Assembly: GCA_023014485.1 (NCBI GenBank)
Contig: JAJOZX010000198.1
Span: forward strand, 380,501-444,500
Length of the DNA stretch: 64,000 nucleotides
Direction: 5' to 3'
Origin: Bathynomus jamesi
Lineage: Eukaryota > Arthropoda > Malacostraca > Isopoda > Cirolanidae
Both the position numbers and the translations under genes were made by a program. Under the pieces are notes generated by a model. It did not search any database. It was not told the DNA's origin and saw only the letters and a list, made by a program, of their open reading frames with translations. Of the stretch, positions 13,414 to 23,677 are shown in pieces (the first letter of the stretch is position 1; each line of letters starts with the position of its first letter).

Positions 13414-13766
13414 TCCCTCCTCCTTCCCCAATTCCTTATAATCCCTCCTTCCCCAATCGCCCTCGCCATCTCTCGTGTTTCCCGTTCTTTGTCTCTGCTC
13501 AAATTAGTCAGCCTCGGATACTGCAGTGTAAGGTAGATAGTTCCATTGTTCCAGTGTACTATTGGTAATTTTTCCAGTGTATTAATTTCACATTTACTAC
13601 ATGTATTTAAAAATAACTTCTTAATTTGTATATGTAAATCTGTATAACTTAGAATTTAACCCTCTTTTCTCAGTCTTTTAAAATTTGTCTTTACGAATAG
13701 GTTATAGAAATTTTCTGTTTTGTTTTTCATTCAATATTGATTTTAATTTCACATTGTATTAAACAG

Positions 13767-13800
13767 CCTGAAGATGAGCGTATTGCTCGAAACGTTGCGC
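13767..13800 (+). ncRNA. Hammerhead-like ribozyme motif, end of array
   Basis: Fifth copy of the motif, following the 3' region of copy E. A stub of the next unit follows before the array ends. Confidence 0.5.
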
Positions 13801-13892
13801 ATTAAAGAAGACTTTTCATGGCATTTACATTTTTCCTTGTCATTGGATTTCTCCTAAATATTAAATTGAAGCTCTGTAGAAGCAACCCGCAT

Positions 13893-13895
<3 letters not shown>
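13801..13895 (+). mobile_element. Truncated sixth PLE unit (5' stub)
   Basis: The first 25 codons or so of a sixth unit (ATG at 13818) match copies C to E and then run directly into (TA)n at the codons for His-Asp-Tyr. The transition occurs where the element itself reads ACTATATATATT. The array could therefore have ended by pairing of this short TA stretch with a TA microsatellite. Confidence 0.85.

Positions 13896-13926
<31 letters not shown>
13895..13926. repeat. (TA)n microsatellite at array end
   Basis: About 16 TA units separate the PLE array from the next palindrome. Confidence 0.95.
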
Positions 13927-13929
<3 letters not shown>

Positions 13930-14079
13930 TGATGCAAACCCACAAGGAAAACGAAAAATGATTCCAAGGCCTTTCGTGTATTCAGAAGTACACCGCGTCA
14001 GTGTTCTCTGACGAGGTGTACTTCTGAATACGCGAAAGGCCTTGGAATCATTTTTCTTTTTCCTTGTGGGTTTGCATCA
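13930..14079. mobile_element. PLE-end-like palindrome between TA tracts
   Basis: The two arms (13930-14001 and 14008-14079) are nearly perfect reverse complements around a six-base loop. The right arm contains CTGACGAG, a short hairpin (GTGTA/TACGC) and GAAAGG. This is the same CUGANGA-stem-GAAA layout as the array motif but of different sequence. The outer ends read CCCACAAGGAAAA, resembling the ends of the palindrome at 35261-35553. (TA)n lies on both sides. I read it as two inverted PLE termini or a derivative of them. No protein is encoded. Confidence 0.6.
14008..14038 (+). ncRNA. Hammerhead-like core of a second PLE type
   Basis: CTGACGA is followed by one base, a five-base-pair stem with an eight-base loop, and then GAAA. 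The core bases match the hammerhead consensus. Flanking stems are not evident, so activity is unproven. Confidence 0.4.
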
Positions 14080-14114
14080 TTCATTCATTTCACGTGTCTA
14101 ATTGTAAAATTTAT

Positions 14115-14116
<2 letters not shown>

Positions 14117-14153
<37 letters not shown>

Positions 14154-14159
14154 TATATA
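14117..14159. repeat. (TA)n microsatellite
   Basis: Interrupted TA tract between the PLE-like palindrome and the foldback transposon. Its last TA serves as the target duplication of the latter. Confidence 0.95.
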
Positions 14160-14256
14160 CAGGGTGTACATAAAGTCAGGATCTATTTTGTGAAACACTT
14201 GGAAATTATATGGAATTCAATCATAAAATGATAAAGTGGTAACATTTATTAAATAA

Positions 14257-14593
14257 TTAAGAGTAGGATTCGACGTGACGCCCATCAGTATCCCTGCACA
14301 GCTCAAATCGTTCCGCAGCATTTCTAAACACATTCTGGAGCATTTGCGGGGTTATGTTATCTGCAGCAGTTCGTATACGTGTACGTAAGTTTTCAAGACT
14401 CGTAATCTTCGTCTGATAGACGTGCGATTTGATAAAGCCCCATGCAAAGAAATCTAAAGGGGTTAAATCTGGTGATCTCGCTGACCAAGGTCTGTTGCTT
14501 CCGCGTCCGATCCAGCGATTTGGAAAACGTCCATTTACATAATCCTGAACAATTTTGGCATAGTGACAAGGAGCACCATCATGTTGATAGACG
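14257..14593 (-). pseudogene. DD41D transposase 3' half, left arm of foldback 1
   Basis: The frame is open from the spacer to the stop at 14257. It includes QHDGAPCHYAKIV, then SPDLTPLDFFAWG, then the C-terminal tail ending DGRHVESYS. The second and third catalytic aspartates are present, but the N-terminal half and first aspartate are missing. The start is the palindrome junction and not a true initiation codon. Confidence 0.85.
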
Positions 14594-14610
14594 ACGGGGA
14601 TAGGATTGTT

Positions 14611-14946
14611 AGTACCGTCGTCTATCAACATGATGGTGCTCCTTGTCACTATGCCAAAATTGTTCAGGATTATCTAAATGGACGTTTTCCAAATCGCTGG
14701 ATCGGAAACGTAAGCAACAGACCTTGGCCAGCGAGATCACCAGATTTAACCCCTTTAGATTTCTTTGCATAGGGCTTTATCAAATCGCACGTCTATCAGA
14801 CGAACATTACGAGTCTTGGAAACTTACGTACACGTATACGAACTGCTGCAGATAACATAACCCGCAAATGCTCCAGAATTTAGAAATGCTGCGGAACGAT
14901 TTGAGCTGCGCAGATACTGATGGGCGTCACGTCGAATCCTACTCTT
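14611..14946 (+). pseudogene. DD41D transposase 3' half, right arm of foldback 1
   Basis: This is the mirror copy of the left arm. It carries an in-frame TAG in place of TGG after FFA (near 14770) and small losses near 14862-14882, so it is more decayed than the left arm. The sequence otherwise matches through the C-terminal tail. The arms have diverged by several substitutions, which argues against a read-level foldback artefact. Confidence 0.85.
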
Positions 14947-15046
14947 AATTATTTAATAAATGTTACCACTTTATCATTTTATGATTGAATTCCATATAAT
15001 TTCCAAGTGCTTCACAAAAATAGATCCTGACTTTATGTACACCATG

Positions 15047-15697
15047 TATATCACTACTGAATTTGATGCCTCATCAGAATTAAGAAAAAAACAATGTAAT
15101 GCAATGATCACTGCATATTATGTAAGGGAATGGAAAACGTATCATCAATAATAACAATAATAATAATGTAGTGAATACGTTTTATTATTTATTATACTTC
15201 ATTATTTACTCTAATTTCTGCTCTTGTTTGCACTTCTCTTTACTCATTTCCACAATACTTTATAACGCGTGGTAGGTAGCCGAGCTAGTAGAAAACCGTT
15301 AGCCTAATAAAGGGGGAAGGGGGGGGGGGTTCATTAACACTCTTTTTTTGTAACACTGTGAACGTTTTATTAATTTCGAAAATGGTTTAGTTAAGTTAGG
15401 GGTATGCGAGTATGAAATTTCTATTATAATAATTTAGGTCGGAGAGGGACACAAAACAATTAGTTTTTAAGATCACATGGCTCCATATCTTACGCATAAC
15501 GCGCCTGCCTCAAGACTGACTCCCTTATTGGTAGCCGGCTCTTTTGTGTCCCTCTCAGGACTACCATCTCTACCCATTTTAAACAATTTAAATCTAACAT
15601 ACTTTTTCGTAATTTCATAATTATTAGTAAATGATTTACATTAAACATTATCTATTTAATTAAACAGAAATTAATATTCTTAACTAAGCATTACTAC

Positions 15698-15737
<40 letters not shown>

Positions 15738-15780
15738 TAATTTTTAGAATCTAACTTCATTCATAACATCTGAGATCATG
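15047..15780. other. AT-rich spacer with microsatellites and a short inverted repeat
   Basis: No gene is seen. The stretch holds (TAA)-type runs near 15143-15170 and 15696-15736 and a short G run near 15318. A 15-base inverted repeat (GAGAGGGACACAAAA, 15442-15456, with its complement at 15542-15556) encloses about 85 bases. The latter may be a decayed small element. Confidence 0.6.
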
Positions 15781-15807
15781 TGACAGAGGGGGCCTACAGT
15801 TTTACTT

Positions 15808-15910
15808 GGATCCGAACTAATACCCCCACCTACCGATCATCGTTGAAACCAGGGCCTTCAGATCAACAGCCAGAAGCTCGTCCACTTAGCCTATCTACCA
15901 TTACCCTGGT
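15808..15910 (-). mobile_element. tRNA-derived SINE-like fragment
   Basis: On the minus strand there is an A-box-like GGCTAAGTGGACGAG near 15900-15880 and a B-box-like AGTTCGGATCC near 15820-15808, at tRNA-like spacing. These are the internal promoter elements of RNA polymerase III genes. No clean cloverleaf is visible, so a SINE or tRNA relic is more likely than a working tRNA gene. Confidence 0.45.
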
Positions 15911-16019
15911 GGGTATCATAAATGGGTACTGGGTGAAAGAAAATGGAGTACAATATGGAGTACAATATAACAGAGACCCGCAGAACATTTGCTGTCAAAT
16001 TAGTATCTTTATTGCGACA

Positions 16020-16146
16020 TTATTCTTTAAATACGGGATTTCTAGTTATTCTTTCACCAAACACTTTAACGAAAGCAAATCTTCTCATTCTAGAAAAAGC
16101 TAAATAAAGCCGTCCATGTGTAAAAACAGGCTTAGCAATATAAATA
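16020..16146 (-). pseudogene. Helitron helicase C-terminal fragment
   Basis: The minus strand reads about 40 open codons ending in a stop at 16020, including PVFTHGRLYLAFSRMRR. This matches the conserved last motif of Helitron/Pif1-type helicases (VFTHGQLYVALSR). The rest of the helicase is absent. It lies next to an oppositely oriented Helitron N-terminal piece, so a rearrangement or two insertions must be assumed. Confidence 0.7.
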
Positions 16147-16176
16147 CAAAACATCCGCGCTCAAATTAGTATCTTT

Positions 16177-16410
16177 ATCAAAACAGCTCGAGAGTAATGC
16201 AACAGAATTATCAAGACGCTATGGCAATTGTAAGAAAATTTGGGAAGTCAGATCTATTTATTACGTTTACTCGCAATCCAAGATGGACGGAAATCGCTGA
16301 CAGCATTGAAAGTATCAAAGACTAGAACATAAATCAGATATTGTTGCGAAAGTTTTGCACAAGAAACCAAAAAAGCTGCCTCATGATTCAACACTAAAAC
16401 ATACTCGGGA
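16177..16410 (+). pseudogene. Helitron Rep-domain (helitron-like N) fragment
   Basis: The plus strand encodes QQNYQDAMAIVRKFGKSDL followed by FITFTRNPRWTEI, the signature just before the Helitron Rep nuclease core. A stop and frame change near 16324 precede a second block resembling the following SDIVAKVLH segment. Only about 75 codons of a protein normally above 1000 residues remain. Confidence 0.75.
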
Positions 16411-16618
16411 AGCCAAGTGCATTTTTGTATGTAGTTCATGCAAGTTCAAATTTGAGCTGCCAAGAAACGCCAAAAAATGACGCATTAAAGTTTTTTCACA
16501 TGCCCCACAGCATCCCCGCAACTTCCACACACACCCCACACTCCCATACCCTCCACTCCGACCCGCCAAAATATGACGGGTTGGAGTTTCCCACCATTGT
16601 TATAGATGGTTAATAAAC

Positions 16619-16636
16619 TATTATTATTATTATTAT

Positions 16637-16667
<31 letters not shown>

Positions 16668-16676
16668 TTATTATTA
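16619..16676. repeat. (TTA)n microsatellite
   Basis: Imperfect TTA repeats of about 58 bases. Confidence 0.95.
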
Positions 16677-16825
16677 ATTTTTCCAATAAAGGGACCGCCT
16701 GAGCACAGCGTTCTTGAGTAGTTCTGAGTAGTTCGTAACTCATAAAAATGCAAATATCAAGTACATCTTCGGAGTTTTCTTTTTATATTTTAACGTAATG
16801 AACATCTATTTATTAGGAAAAAAAA

Positions 16826-16826
<1 letters not shown>

Positions 16827-16891
<65 letters not shown>
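16827..16891. repeat. (TA)n(TG)n(CG)n compound microsatellite
   Basis: TA repeats pass into about 20 TG units and a short GCGCGC. Purine-pyrimidine alternation throughout makes it a candidate for Z-DNA, which is inference. Confidence 0.95.
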
Positions 16892-16892
<1 letters not shown>

Positions 16893-17332
16893 CTTAATTT
16901 CAGGAAATAAGTTTTCAGTCGTGACGAATATCTTCTTCAATGATTCCATAGAGAAATCTCCGATCGAATACACATGTGTTGCAAAACAATTGGAGTCTGT
17001 CACACTTCGCAATACGTCTGTCAACTTCGTCTCTTAGTGAAAAAGACGAAAAGGCTTTATTATATAGAAGTTCTTCTTTGCGCTCCGAGAAACATAGATA
17101 TGAGACCTCCCCAATTAAGCACGTCTGGTAGAGCATCTTGCTCTCTACTTGCGGAAAACAAGGCTTTCTCCAACATCTGCATCAACTTGAAAGGCAATAT
17201 TGACTCAACTTTGGAAAATATGGACCGAGAGTAGCATCCAAAATCTCGTCGTGTCCAAGACCTTCACGAAACACATAGAAACGCTATAAGATGCTGATTC
17301 CGTGTGTCTACTTTATATCATATCTCCTACAG
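16892..17332. other. Unassigned sequence upstream of transposase-like exon
   Basis: Short open stretches exist on both strands, but none shows a family motif. The pyrimidine-rich TATCTCCTACAG ending at 17332 is a plausible splice acceptor for the exon that follows. The exon that should encode the earlier part of that protein was not found here. Confidence 0.5.
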
Positions 17333-18433
17333 TCATATGTACATTGTGGAGGCCAAGCTTAGCAGGAAGTTGGTGTGGATTGTCTGTGACTTGCACACTG
17401 GGGAGCTGAGTCTCAGACACCTGGTGACTGTACTGGATGGCAAGACATTGAGCAACAACAAGTGGTCTGGGTCCCTAGGGAAGATGTTAGACACTGCCAC
17501 TGAGCTGGAGATCAACCCAAACTTCACGAGGATTAATGTTGGTCTTCCTCTACCCCATCTCAGTCAGGAGGTAGTCAAGGACCTCAGCACAGACCAATCA
17601 TATGGCTACAGAATCATCACTGCCATCAGATCGGGAGAGGTACCTCAGAGTCTAGCTCTCCTGGAGATTGGGCCAGTCTGTCACAGTAGGTGGGTCACTA
17701 CGGCTCTAAGGTTCTGCAGATTGTGGATTTCCAAACATGGGCTGAAGGGTAGGAACCCGAAGAATCTGAGGATAATTGTGGAATTCATAGTGGGAGTCTA
17801 CATGCCAAACTGGTTCAACATCAAGTTAAATCACAGCTGGGTGGAGGGTCCCAGGCATGTACTGTACCAGTTGGAGCTGCTCAGAAGTCAGAAGAAGGTG
17901 ATAGGAATAGTGATGCCTACAGTGAAGAGATCAGCCTGGTATGCACACTCTGAGGCTGTGCTCCAAGCCATGCTGTGCAGTGAGGTGGAGGAGGAGAGGA
18001 GGGAGGCAGTGAAGAGGATACTGGAAATCAGAGGTGAGGGAGATGAGGACACACAGGTAGGAGACTGCAGTGTCAGACCCAGGAATAGAAGACTCCTGGC
18101 ATCAACTCAGATGCCACCAAACTCTCGGAGCTTATTGACTGGAACTTTGGCGTGACTGAGCCTCCTCTGACCTGCTCCCTCACCACTGCTGCAATCAAGG
18201 AGTTTCTGGATAGACCAATAGAAGTTCCTGCATGGCCCTCACACACACAGTCAGTAGAGAGGTGTGTAAAGATGACAACTGAAGCAGCACAACATATTTC
18301 CTCACAAGAGAGGAGGGAGGCGTACATCAGTGGCCAGGTGGCCAGTAGGGAGCTCATGTCCAGGAACAAGAGCATGGCAGACATGGCATCCTTGGCAAAG
18401 TTCAAGAAACCTATCTATATTTCTAAGTTTTAA
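17333..18433 (+). pseudogene. Transposase-like protein of an uncharacterised invertebrate family, plus copy
   Basis: After a splice-acceptor-like CTACAG, a frame reads EAKLSRKLVWIVCDLHTGEL and SLRHLVTVLDGKT, then GPVCHSRWVTTALRF, GPRHVLYQLELLRSQ, and after a frame change near 18090 LIDWNFGVTEPPLT and PSHTQSVERCVKMTTEA, ending at 18433. I recognise these blocks from a large, poorly named family found in many copies in arthropod and cnidarian genomes. A relative on the minus strand (19252-21458) shows the same order. The upstream part with the CDST.VNT block is missing. The frameshift and the missing 5' exon make it a broken copy. The role is probably mobile-element related, but I cannot name a superfamily. 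Confidence 0.65.
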
Positions 18434-18699
18434 TATTGAAATACAATCAAAATGTCTTTAATTGTATGTAATGTATGTAAAATGTAGTTATATACAATAA
18501 AAAAAATACTTGCAAATATTGCTGATTTTTCATAAACTTCAACTTCGAATATGAGTAGCTAGGCGTGGTCAAATCTGGATTTTAAAGCCATATTTCGATT
18601 TAGCATATAAAAATGCATCATTTGGTCACTAGTAGTCTTTGAAAATCTAAAGGTTTCACTTTGCTCCCTTAAATTGACACACCCTATTTATATATATAA
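18434..18699. other. 3' flank of the transposase-like copy
   Basis: AT-rich, with an AATAAA-type signal near 18496. A GACACACCCTATT end near 18678 resembles the terminal repeat of a DNA transposon (reading AATAGGGTGTGTC inward), but I found no matching left end. Confidence 0.4.
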
Positions 18700-18902
18700 T
18701 GTTACACACAGACCATGCATGGAACAAGGAACTCTTCTGTGAAAATTAAATCCATTTTAGTCTGAATAAATTATGGTAACTGACAAATACTAAAGTTTTT
18801 CTTTTTCGTGATGGAAGCCCAACGTGAGCAACGGGTCATGACCGGGTCATGATTTAATTTTCCCAGAAGAGTTCCTTGTTCCATGCGCAGTCTGTGTAAT
18901 AT
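18700..18902. mobile_element. Foldback MITE, copy 1 of a two-member family
   Basis: Ends of about 50 bases are inverted repeats (TGCATGGAACAAGGAACTCT inward from the left; the same with few changes from the right). A shared core including ACTAAAGTTTTTCTTTTTC recurs at 54955-55145. No protein is encoded. Confidence 0.75.
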
Positions 18903-19251
18903 AAAAGTTTCTCAGGTGACCATTCTGTGTGCAAGTTTAAAGAAATGTGCCACCCCAAACTGTATAATGAATTATTGCTTTCGTTGATTGGTTGATGTTA
19001 AGAGTCATTCAGTGATTCAGTTTTCTTTTAGAAGCTCATAAAATAGCTGCATGGTTTTAAATATATTGGTTTATTGGAGCAACTCTCCGCTAATTTAAGC
19101 TAGATACGAGCCATGCATATCTCGGCTTAAATTACCCAGAACTCACCACGTGGAGGTGGCTGCTCTTTAAGTTCCACCCTAACCCACCCACCACAATAAT
19201 TTAGAAAGCTTCTTATTCAGTTTTGTAGTCTCTCTTGGTTTCAAATGGTTA

Positions 19252-21458
19252 CATTATTGCTTGAGATGCAATTTTGGTTTTAAAGTACCCATCTCTCCTC
19301 TCACTTCCATAAATTGCTCCTACCGCTTCTGTTACAAGTTTGATACTTCTTTCTACTGCTTGTGTATGACAAGGGAATTGAAAGAGTTTTAATTTTTCTT
19401 CACTAGTTTTCTTAGCCAATGATGTCAACTCCTCTTTGGTTAAGTGTTTTGTCAATGGTGGATCAAGCCTGATGGGACTATCTGTCCAAAATATAATATC
19501 AACGTAGTCAAGTGCATGGAAATTTAGCTTCGGTACACTGAACTCGCGAATGCTTTTAATTTTTTCAGCTTGAGATCTTGCTACTTCGATCCTTCGTATT
19601 GCTAATTTTGGAATGTTTGGCCGGTTATCAGTAATCATTGCAAGAAGAAGGTTGTCTTGGTGCGCAAAATAGGCGTTACGAATGATAATTTTATCAACAA
19701 TATCTCTAAGATCCTTTGTTAGGTATCTTGAATAAGCTACCATCTGCTACAGGTGACGAGGTCCATCATAGCACCAAGGTTTTGTCTTGATCGTGAACCA
19801 CATTGGCGCGTAAACTTTGACGATGTATTCTACCAGCATTTTTAAGCTATCCATCGGATTTTCACATCCTATGTAGAAACGCAGGATGAGGTTAGCAGTA
19901 GTCAACCATCTGGATTGGACCATTGGCTCAGGTTGAAGATTGGCTAAGTCATTGCTGCAACACTCAGAAGTACTGAGAAGCTTTATAGAGGTACAACTGA
20001 TCTGTACTTAGATCATCAGAATCAGTAATTGGAAGAGCATTTCCTTCCACGGCTTCAAATTTAACTACTAGCTGGTCAACAGATTTTAATGCTTTCCACT
20101 TCATCCTGACATTTCTCGTGGACCAATGGAGGGCCCATACAGGTGTTCTAACAAATGCCTCACTAGTAACTCATTAAAATGAAAGAGACAAATAAACCAG
20201 TGAAAAGGTTTGTTTAAGCTCTGCTCCAAATTTTTAATATGCCTCCTTTTATTCTAGTATTGACTGCAGTGCTATCACAGCCAATGGCAACAATATTTCT
20301 AGCACTGATATTTTTGCATCCCAAGAACTCCAAAATGCCTTTATAAATGCTTTTTGGTGGGCTCAATTCTGGAGATATGTGGCCTAAGTAAATTGAGCCT
20401 GGTTCTTTCAAAAGGACAATATGCTCTTCCATAGTAATCCTAGAATGATATTTACTACCTTTCATTATCATAACGTTTGTTCGATCTTTTCTTCCATCAA
20501 AGTAGAGACCCATAATATGACCACTTGAACTGAAAGTTGAGGTATCTTCAGAGAGAACTTTTCTAATCTTGCTGCTTTCTCGTCTTATCTTGCTTCTGTC
20601 GATCACTGAAGAAGTAGCTTCACTACTAATTAATTTTAAATCTTGAAAAACAGCTGATGCAAGAGCTGCCCCAGCACGGCCAGATATTCCTCTTCGATCG
20701 CATTCTCTACCCACTGTTGGCAACCGCATTCTCATTTGTGAAGGTCCGGGATTAATTAATGGCTTTGTCGCGAGTTTAAACGGTTCACTGATTTCGTCCG
20801 TTTCGCTGGAGCTTGACGAAACAGTTGCAGCAGTATCAAATTCTTTCATTCCTTTCGAGATCCGTGCTGTATATTCCTCATACTTTTGTGTAGCCTTTAT
20901 CTCTTTTTCCATCTTTTTGGTGACCACTTTATCTACGGATCCATTCATCATTTTTCGAGACGTTCGCTGGTAATTAAGGAAATCCCTTTCCAGAACAGGA
21001 ACTTTTCGGTCTTTCTCACAACGACATGTCCGGAAGTCTTCACATTTACAAGAAGCTATATCGAAGAGCTTCAGTGAGTCAAGTTTAAATTTGTGAAGCA
21101 ATGCTTGATAGGATGCTTGGTCTTTCTGCCCTTTGAACTGTTTCAAGACATTTTGATATTTTTCGTACAAACCTTGGATGCACTGCGTTATGATCTTATG
21201 ATGGCTAGTTGGAATAGAAGCACAATCCCATACAGTCTTTACTTTTTGGGTAACAACTGTAGCAACATCATAAATTTTTGGATTAGCTTCTCCTGACTTA
21301 ATTCTTTCCTGGCTACCCTAAAGGAAACACTGAAGTCTATCTTCGGACGAAGGCAAATAAATCAATGAGAGATCGTTTGGTGGTACAAAGATTGGATTCA
21401 GCTGTTGAGTATTCCTTGTCTTCCTTTTTGCTGATTCATTCGCGGCCATGGAAGCCAT
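19252..21458 (-). pseudogene. Transposase-like protein of the same family, minus copy with stops and frameshifts
   Basis: Reading from an ATG at 21458, about 46 codons end in an in-frame TAG (21320-21318) and the frame then continues for over 360 codons to 20214. The first part has a cysteine cluster (CKCEDFRTCRC) and coiled-coil-like charged stretches. Then come YFDGRKD, KEPGSIYLGHI and IVAIGCDSTAVNTRIKGG. A frame change near 20215 leads to FHWFICLFHFNELLVRHLLE. Later blocks are QSRWLTTANLILRF and YDGPRHL, and a final open frame (19743-19249) holds FPCHTQAVERSIKLVTEA. The order matches the plus copy at 17333-18433. At least one stop and three frame changes make it non-functional. The conserved aspartates suggest an RNase-H-fold transposase, which is inference. 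Confidence 0.7.
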
Positions 21459-22070
21459 GCCTAATTTTTCTTTGTGCGTCGGAATAGAATTAGACTATAT
21501 TAGTGACTGTAAATGTTTTTAGTGAATCAGATTCAACATGAAAATTTATCAAAGCAATCAAATAATCTGAAAAAGAGATATAAATTATAATGTAATATAA
21601 TATAGATAACAAACCCTAAATAACATAATTATGAAATAATTTAAATCTGTGAAAATCTAAACAAATGGAAACCTTAAAATGGTGCTAAAACATCTATTAA
21701 GGTTGAGAAGCTCAACGCAAGATATAAAAATTCCTATTTTTTGTTAGTATTTTTCATGAAATACCAAATTTTTCAAATTTCTGTGAGAAATAGGAGAAAG
21801 GTGTACAAAAGAAAAGTTAAAGAACATAAATAGATAAATCAAATGAAACAAAAATGATCTTCCTCGCATAAACACAACGGAAGATACGCTTAAATCTTTG
21901 AATTTTTCCTTAATATTTTGGGCACCTGAAAGTCAAAATCTTTGAACTTGGGGCCGGTGAAGTTGATGTCGCAGGTAGCTAATATTTTACAGATTTCTTT
22001 TTGGTACCAAAGACTAACTTTTGGGTGCCCCTACAAAATTGAATTCCAAAAAACATTTTTTCACTCCACC

Positions 22071-22105
<35 letters not shown>

Positions 22106-23144
22106 CAGAGAGAGAGAGAGAGAAAAAAACCTGTACTTATTTCTTTAATTTTCGAATGTCTATAAATGGATCTCACCCCATTCCCACTTCATGTCATTTT
22201 CATTCCCATCCTTTTCCACTTTGGTGCGGGTTAGGTTGCGATTGGTTAGGTTACTATAAGTTAGGTTCTGATTAGTCAGGCTAATATTAGGTTAGGTTAT
22301 GAATGGTTAAAATAAGTGAGGTTAGGAAATATTAGCCCTTCCCATTTGGCGCCGTATAAGCGACGAAAACATCGTGTCCCAAATCAAGACACGCTTTTGT
22401 CAAATCGGGATTTTTCACTTTGATCATTTTCAGTTGAAGACCAAAAATGAGTAGGGGGATGACATAGAATGGAACGGAATCTATTAGTGTACTTTATAAA
22501 TATAGTATAGTCTAATTCAATGTTGACTTATACCCATATAATATGTATTTTATATTTGTAAATTCAACATTAACATTCCAGGCAGTAAATAAATAATTTA
22601 AAGAAAAATAGTTAAAAATCAATTCCATAACAAAAAAAAATATTAATTAACATTTTAAAAAATTCAAATATTAAAAAATAAACCGTTAAAAAATAATTAT
22701 TTTAATTACATCCTGTTGGAGAATCCTCTCACAGCATTTTTAAATATCTCGATGGAAAGTGGTTAAGACACCGAAATTTTATTTTCCATCCGTAGGATTC
22801 ATTAAATGACCAAAGGATCTTCAATATAAGACTCCTTTCAGACGTTTCGATTCAATAAATCGGTAGAAATTTCTTTTTAAACGAAAATAAAATAAAATTT
22901 TGAGTACCTCCAAATTGGAAACCTGCCGAAAATTTGTTATGACTAATTTTTTTTCTTCTTCTTCTCGTTTGAATCCCTCACTTTTAATTTCGTTTCATCA
23001 ATATATGTACAAATGTAAACAAATGTCTGCCTACATGAAATAGTTTAATCCCTTATTCTGTATCATTTTATCGGAGTTTATTTGAAATAGAACTACCCCA
23101 AAAATCCAGGGTATAAATTGGTCGAATTATTATTATTATTATCA

Positions 23145-23182
<38 letters not shown>

Positions 23183-23673
23183 ATTATTATTATTCAGTAA
23201 ATTTAAAAATTATGAAGTGGGTAAACATGGTAATCTTAATTCAGCATCATCGTGCACAAACGTACTTTAATTCCAAAATCGCAATCACTCTAACTTAATC
23301 TTCGCTTCTTGTATAACCAATTCAGTGATACGTTATAATTTCAAAGCATATTTGTATGCGTATATGTGCGCGTATGTATTTGTATTTTGGTATTGAATAC
23401 GTGTGTATTTGTTGTCGTATACACGTATGTAATTATTACTTTAAAATTCATATACAGTAATTTCATTTTAGAACTAAACTCTTATTGAAAGTTTCCTTTA
23501 TACCAAATTTACAGGATCATCCTATATTCTTATATATTACTTGATAATTTTTCTACAAGTTGCAATGTATATTTTATATAATGTTTATGGTTATTAACTA
23601 ATATTTATCCTACTTAATTTCATTCTTTTATGATCATATTACGTATAATTTCATTTTGTAATACTGTACCTTC
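21459..23673. other. AT-rich intergenic DNA with microsatellites and degenerate TTAGG
   Basis: No coding sequence is supported. A (TA)n(GA)n tract lies at 22073-22123 and an (ATT)n tract at 23128-23193. Between 22228 and 22326 the strings GGTTAGG or close variants occur about eight times among other sequence, in the manner of degenerate interstitial telomere-like repeats. Confidence 0.6.
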
Positions 23674-23677
23674 TTAA

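Larger units (their letters stand above)
1..13895 (+). mobile_element. Head-to-tail tandem array of a Penelope-like element
   Basis: Five near-identical units and a short sixth stub follow one another in the same orientation. The spacing between identical landmark motifs (2159, 5052, 7955, 10862, 13767) is 2893, 2903, 2907 and 2905 bases. Each unit is one long reading frame of about 834 codons, a roughly 400-base 3' region and a hammerhead-like motif, and the next unit's start codon lies about 20 bases further on. The frame has the PLE order: RPDKG block, RT with a VDD catalytic motif, then a GIY-YIG endonuclease. PLEs are known to make partial tandem copies, but five units is long. The left edge of the window falls inside the first unit, so the array may continue outside. 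The right end stops abruptly in a (TA)n tract just after the sixth start codon. Confidence 0.95.
14160..15046. mobile_element. Mariner-like foldback element, copy 1 (palindrome of transposase 3' halves)
   Basis: The element has ends CAGGGTGTACATAAAG and the reverse complement with one change, and is flanked by TA. It is one large palindrome: the left arm encodes the 3' half of a transposase on the minus strand and the right arm the same half on the plus strand. The arms meet at a spacer of about 20 bases (GGGATAGGATTGTTAGTAC) near 14598. The transposase has QHDGAP and SPDLTPLDFF blocks with 41 residues between the two aspartates, so a DD41D Tc1/mariner-superfamily member. The first catalytic aspartate and the DNA-binding domain are absent from both arms. 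It can only move if an intact relative acts in trans. Related copies lie at 43321 and 59281. Confidence 0.9.

Noticed and set aside
13895..14159. Possible CRISPR-like or telomeric structure in the TA/palindrome block
   Set aside because: There are only two palindrome arms and TA microsatellites, with no regularly spaced repeats. The DNA is eukaryotic.
15780..16103. 107-codon open frame on the plus strand
   Set aside because: It spans a SINE-like piece and the antisense of the Helitron helicase end. The composition is not protein-like.
16798..17037. Cysteine/valine-rich open frame through the TG microsatellite
   Set aside because: It is the translation of a simple repeat.
22228..22326. Former telomere or chromosome-fusion point from TTAGG strings
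   Set aside because: The strings are few, degenerate and not in tandem; similar strings sit inside MITEs elsewhere in the window.
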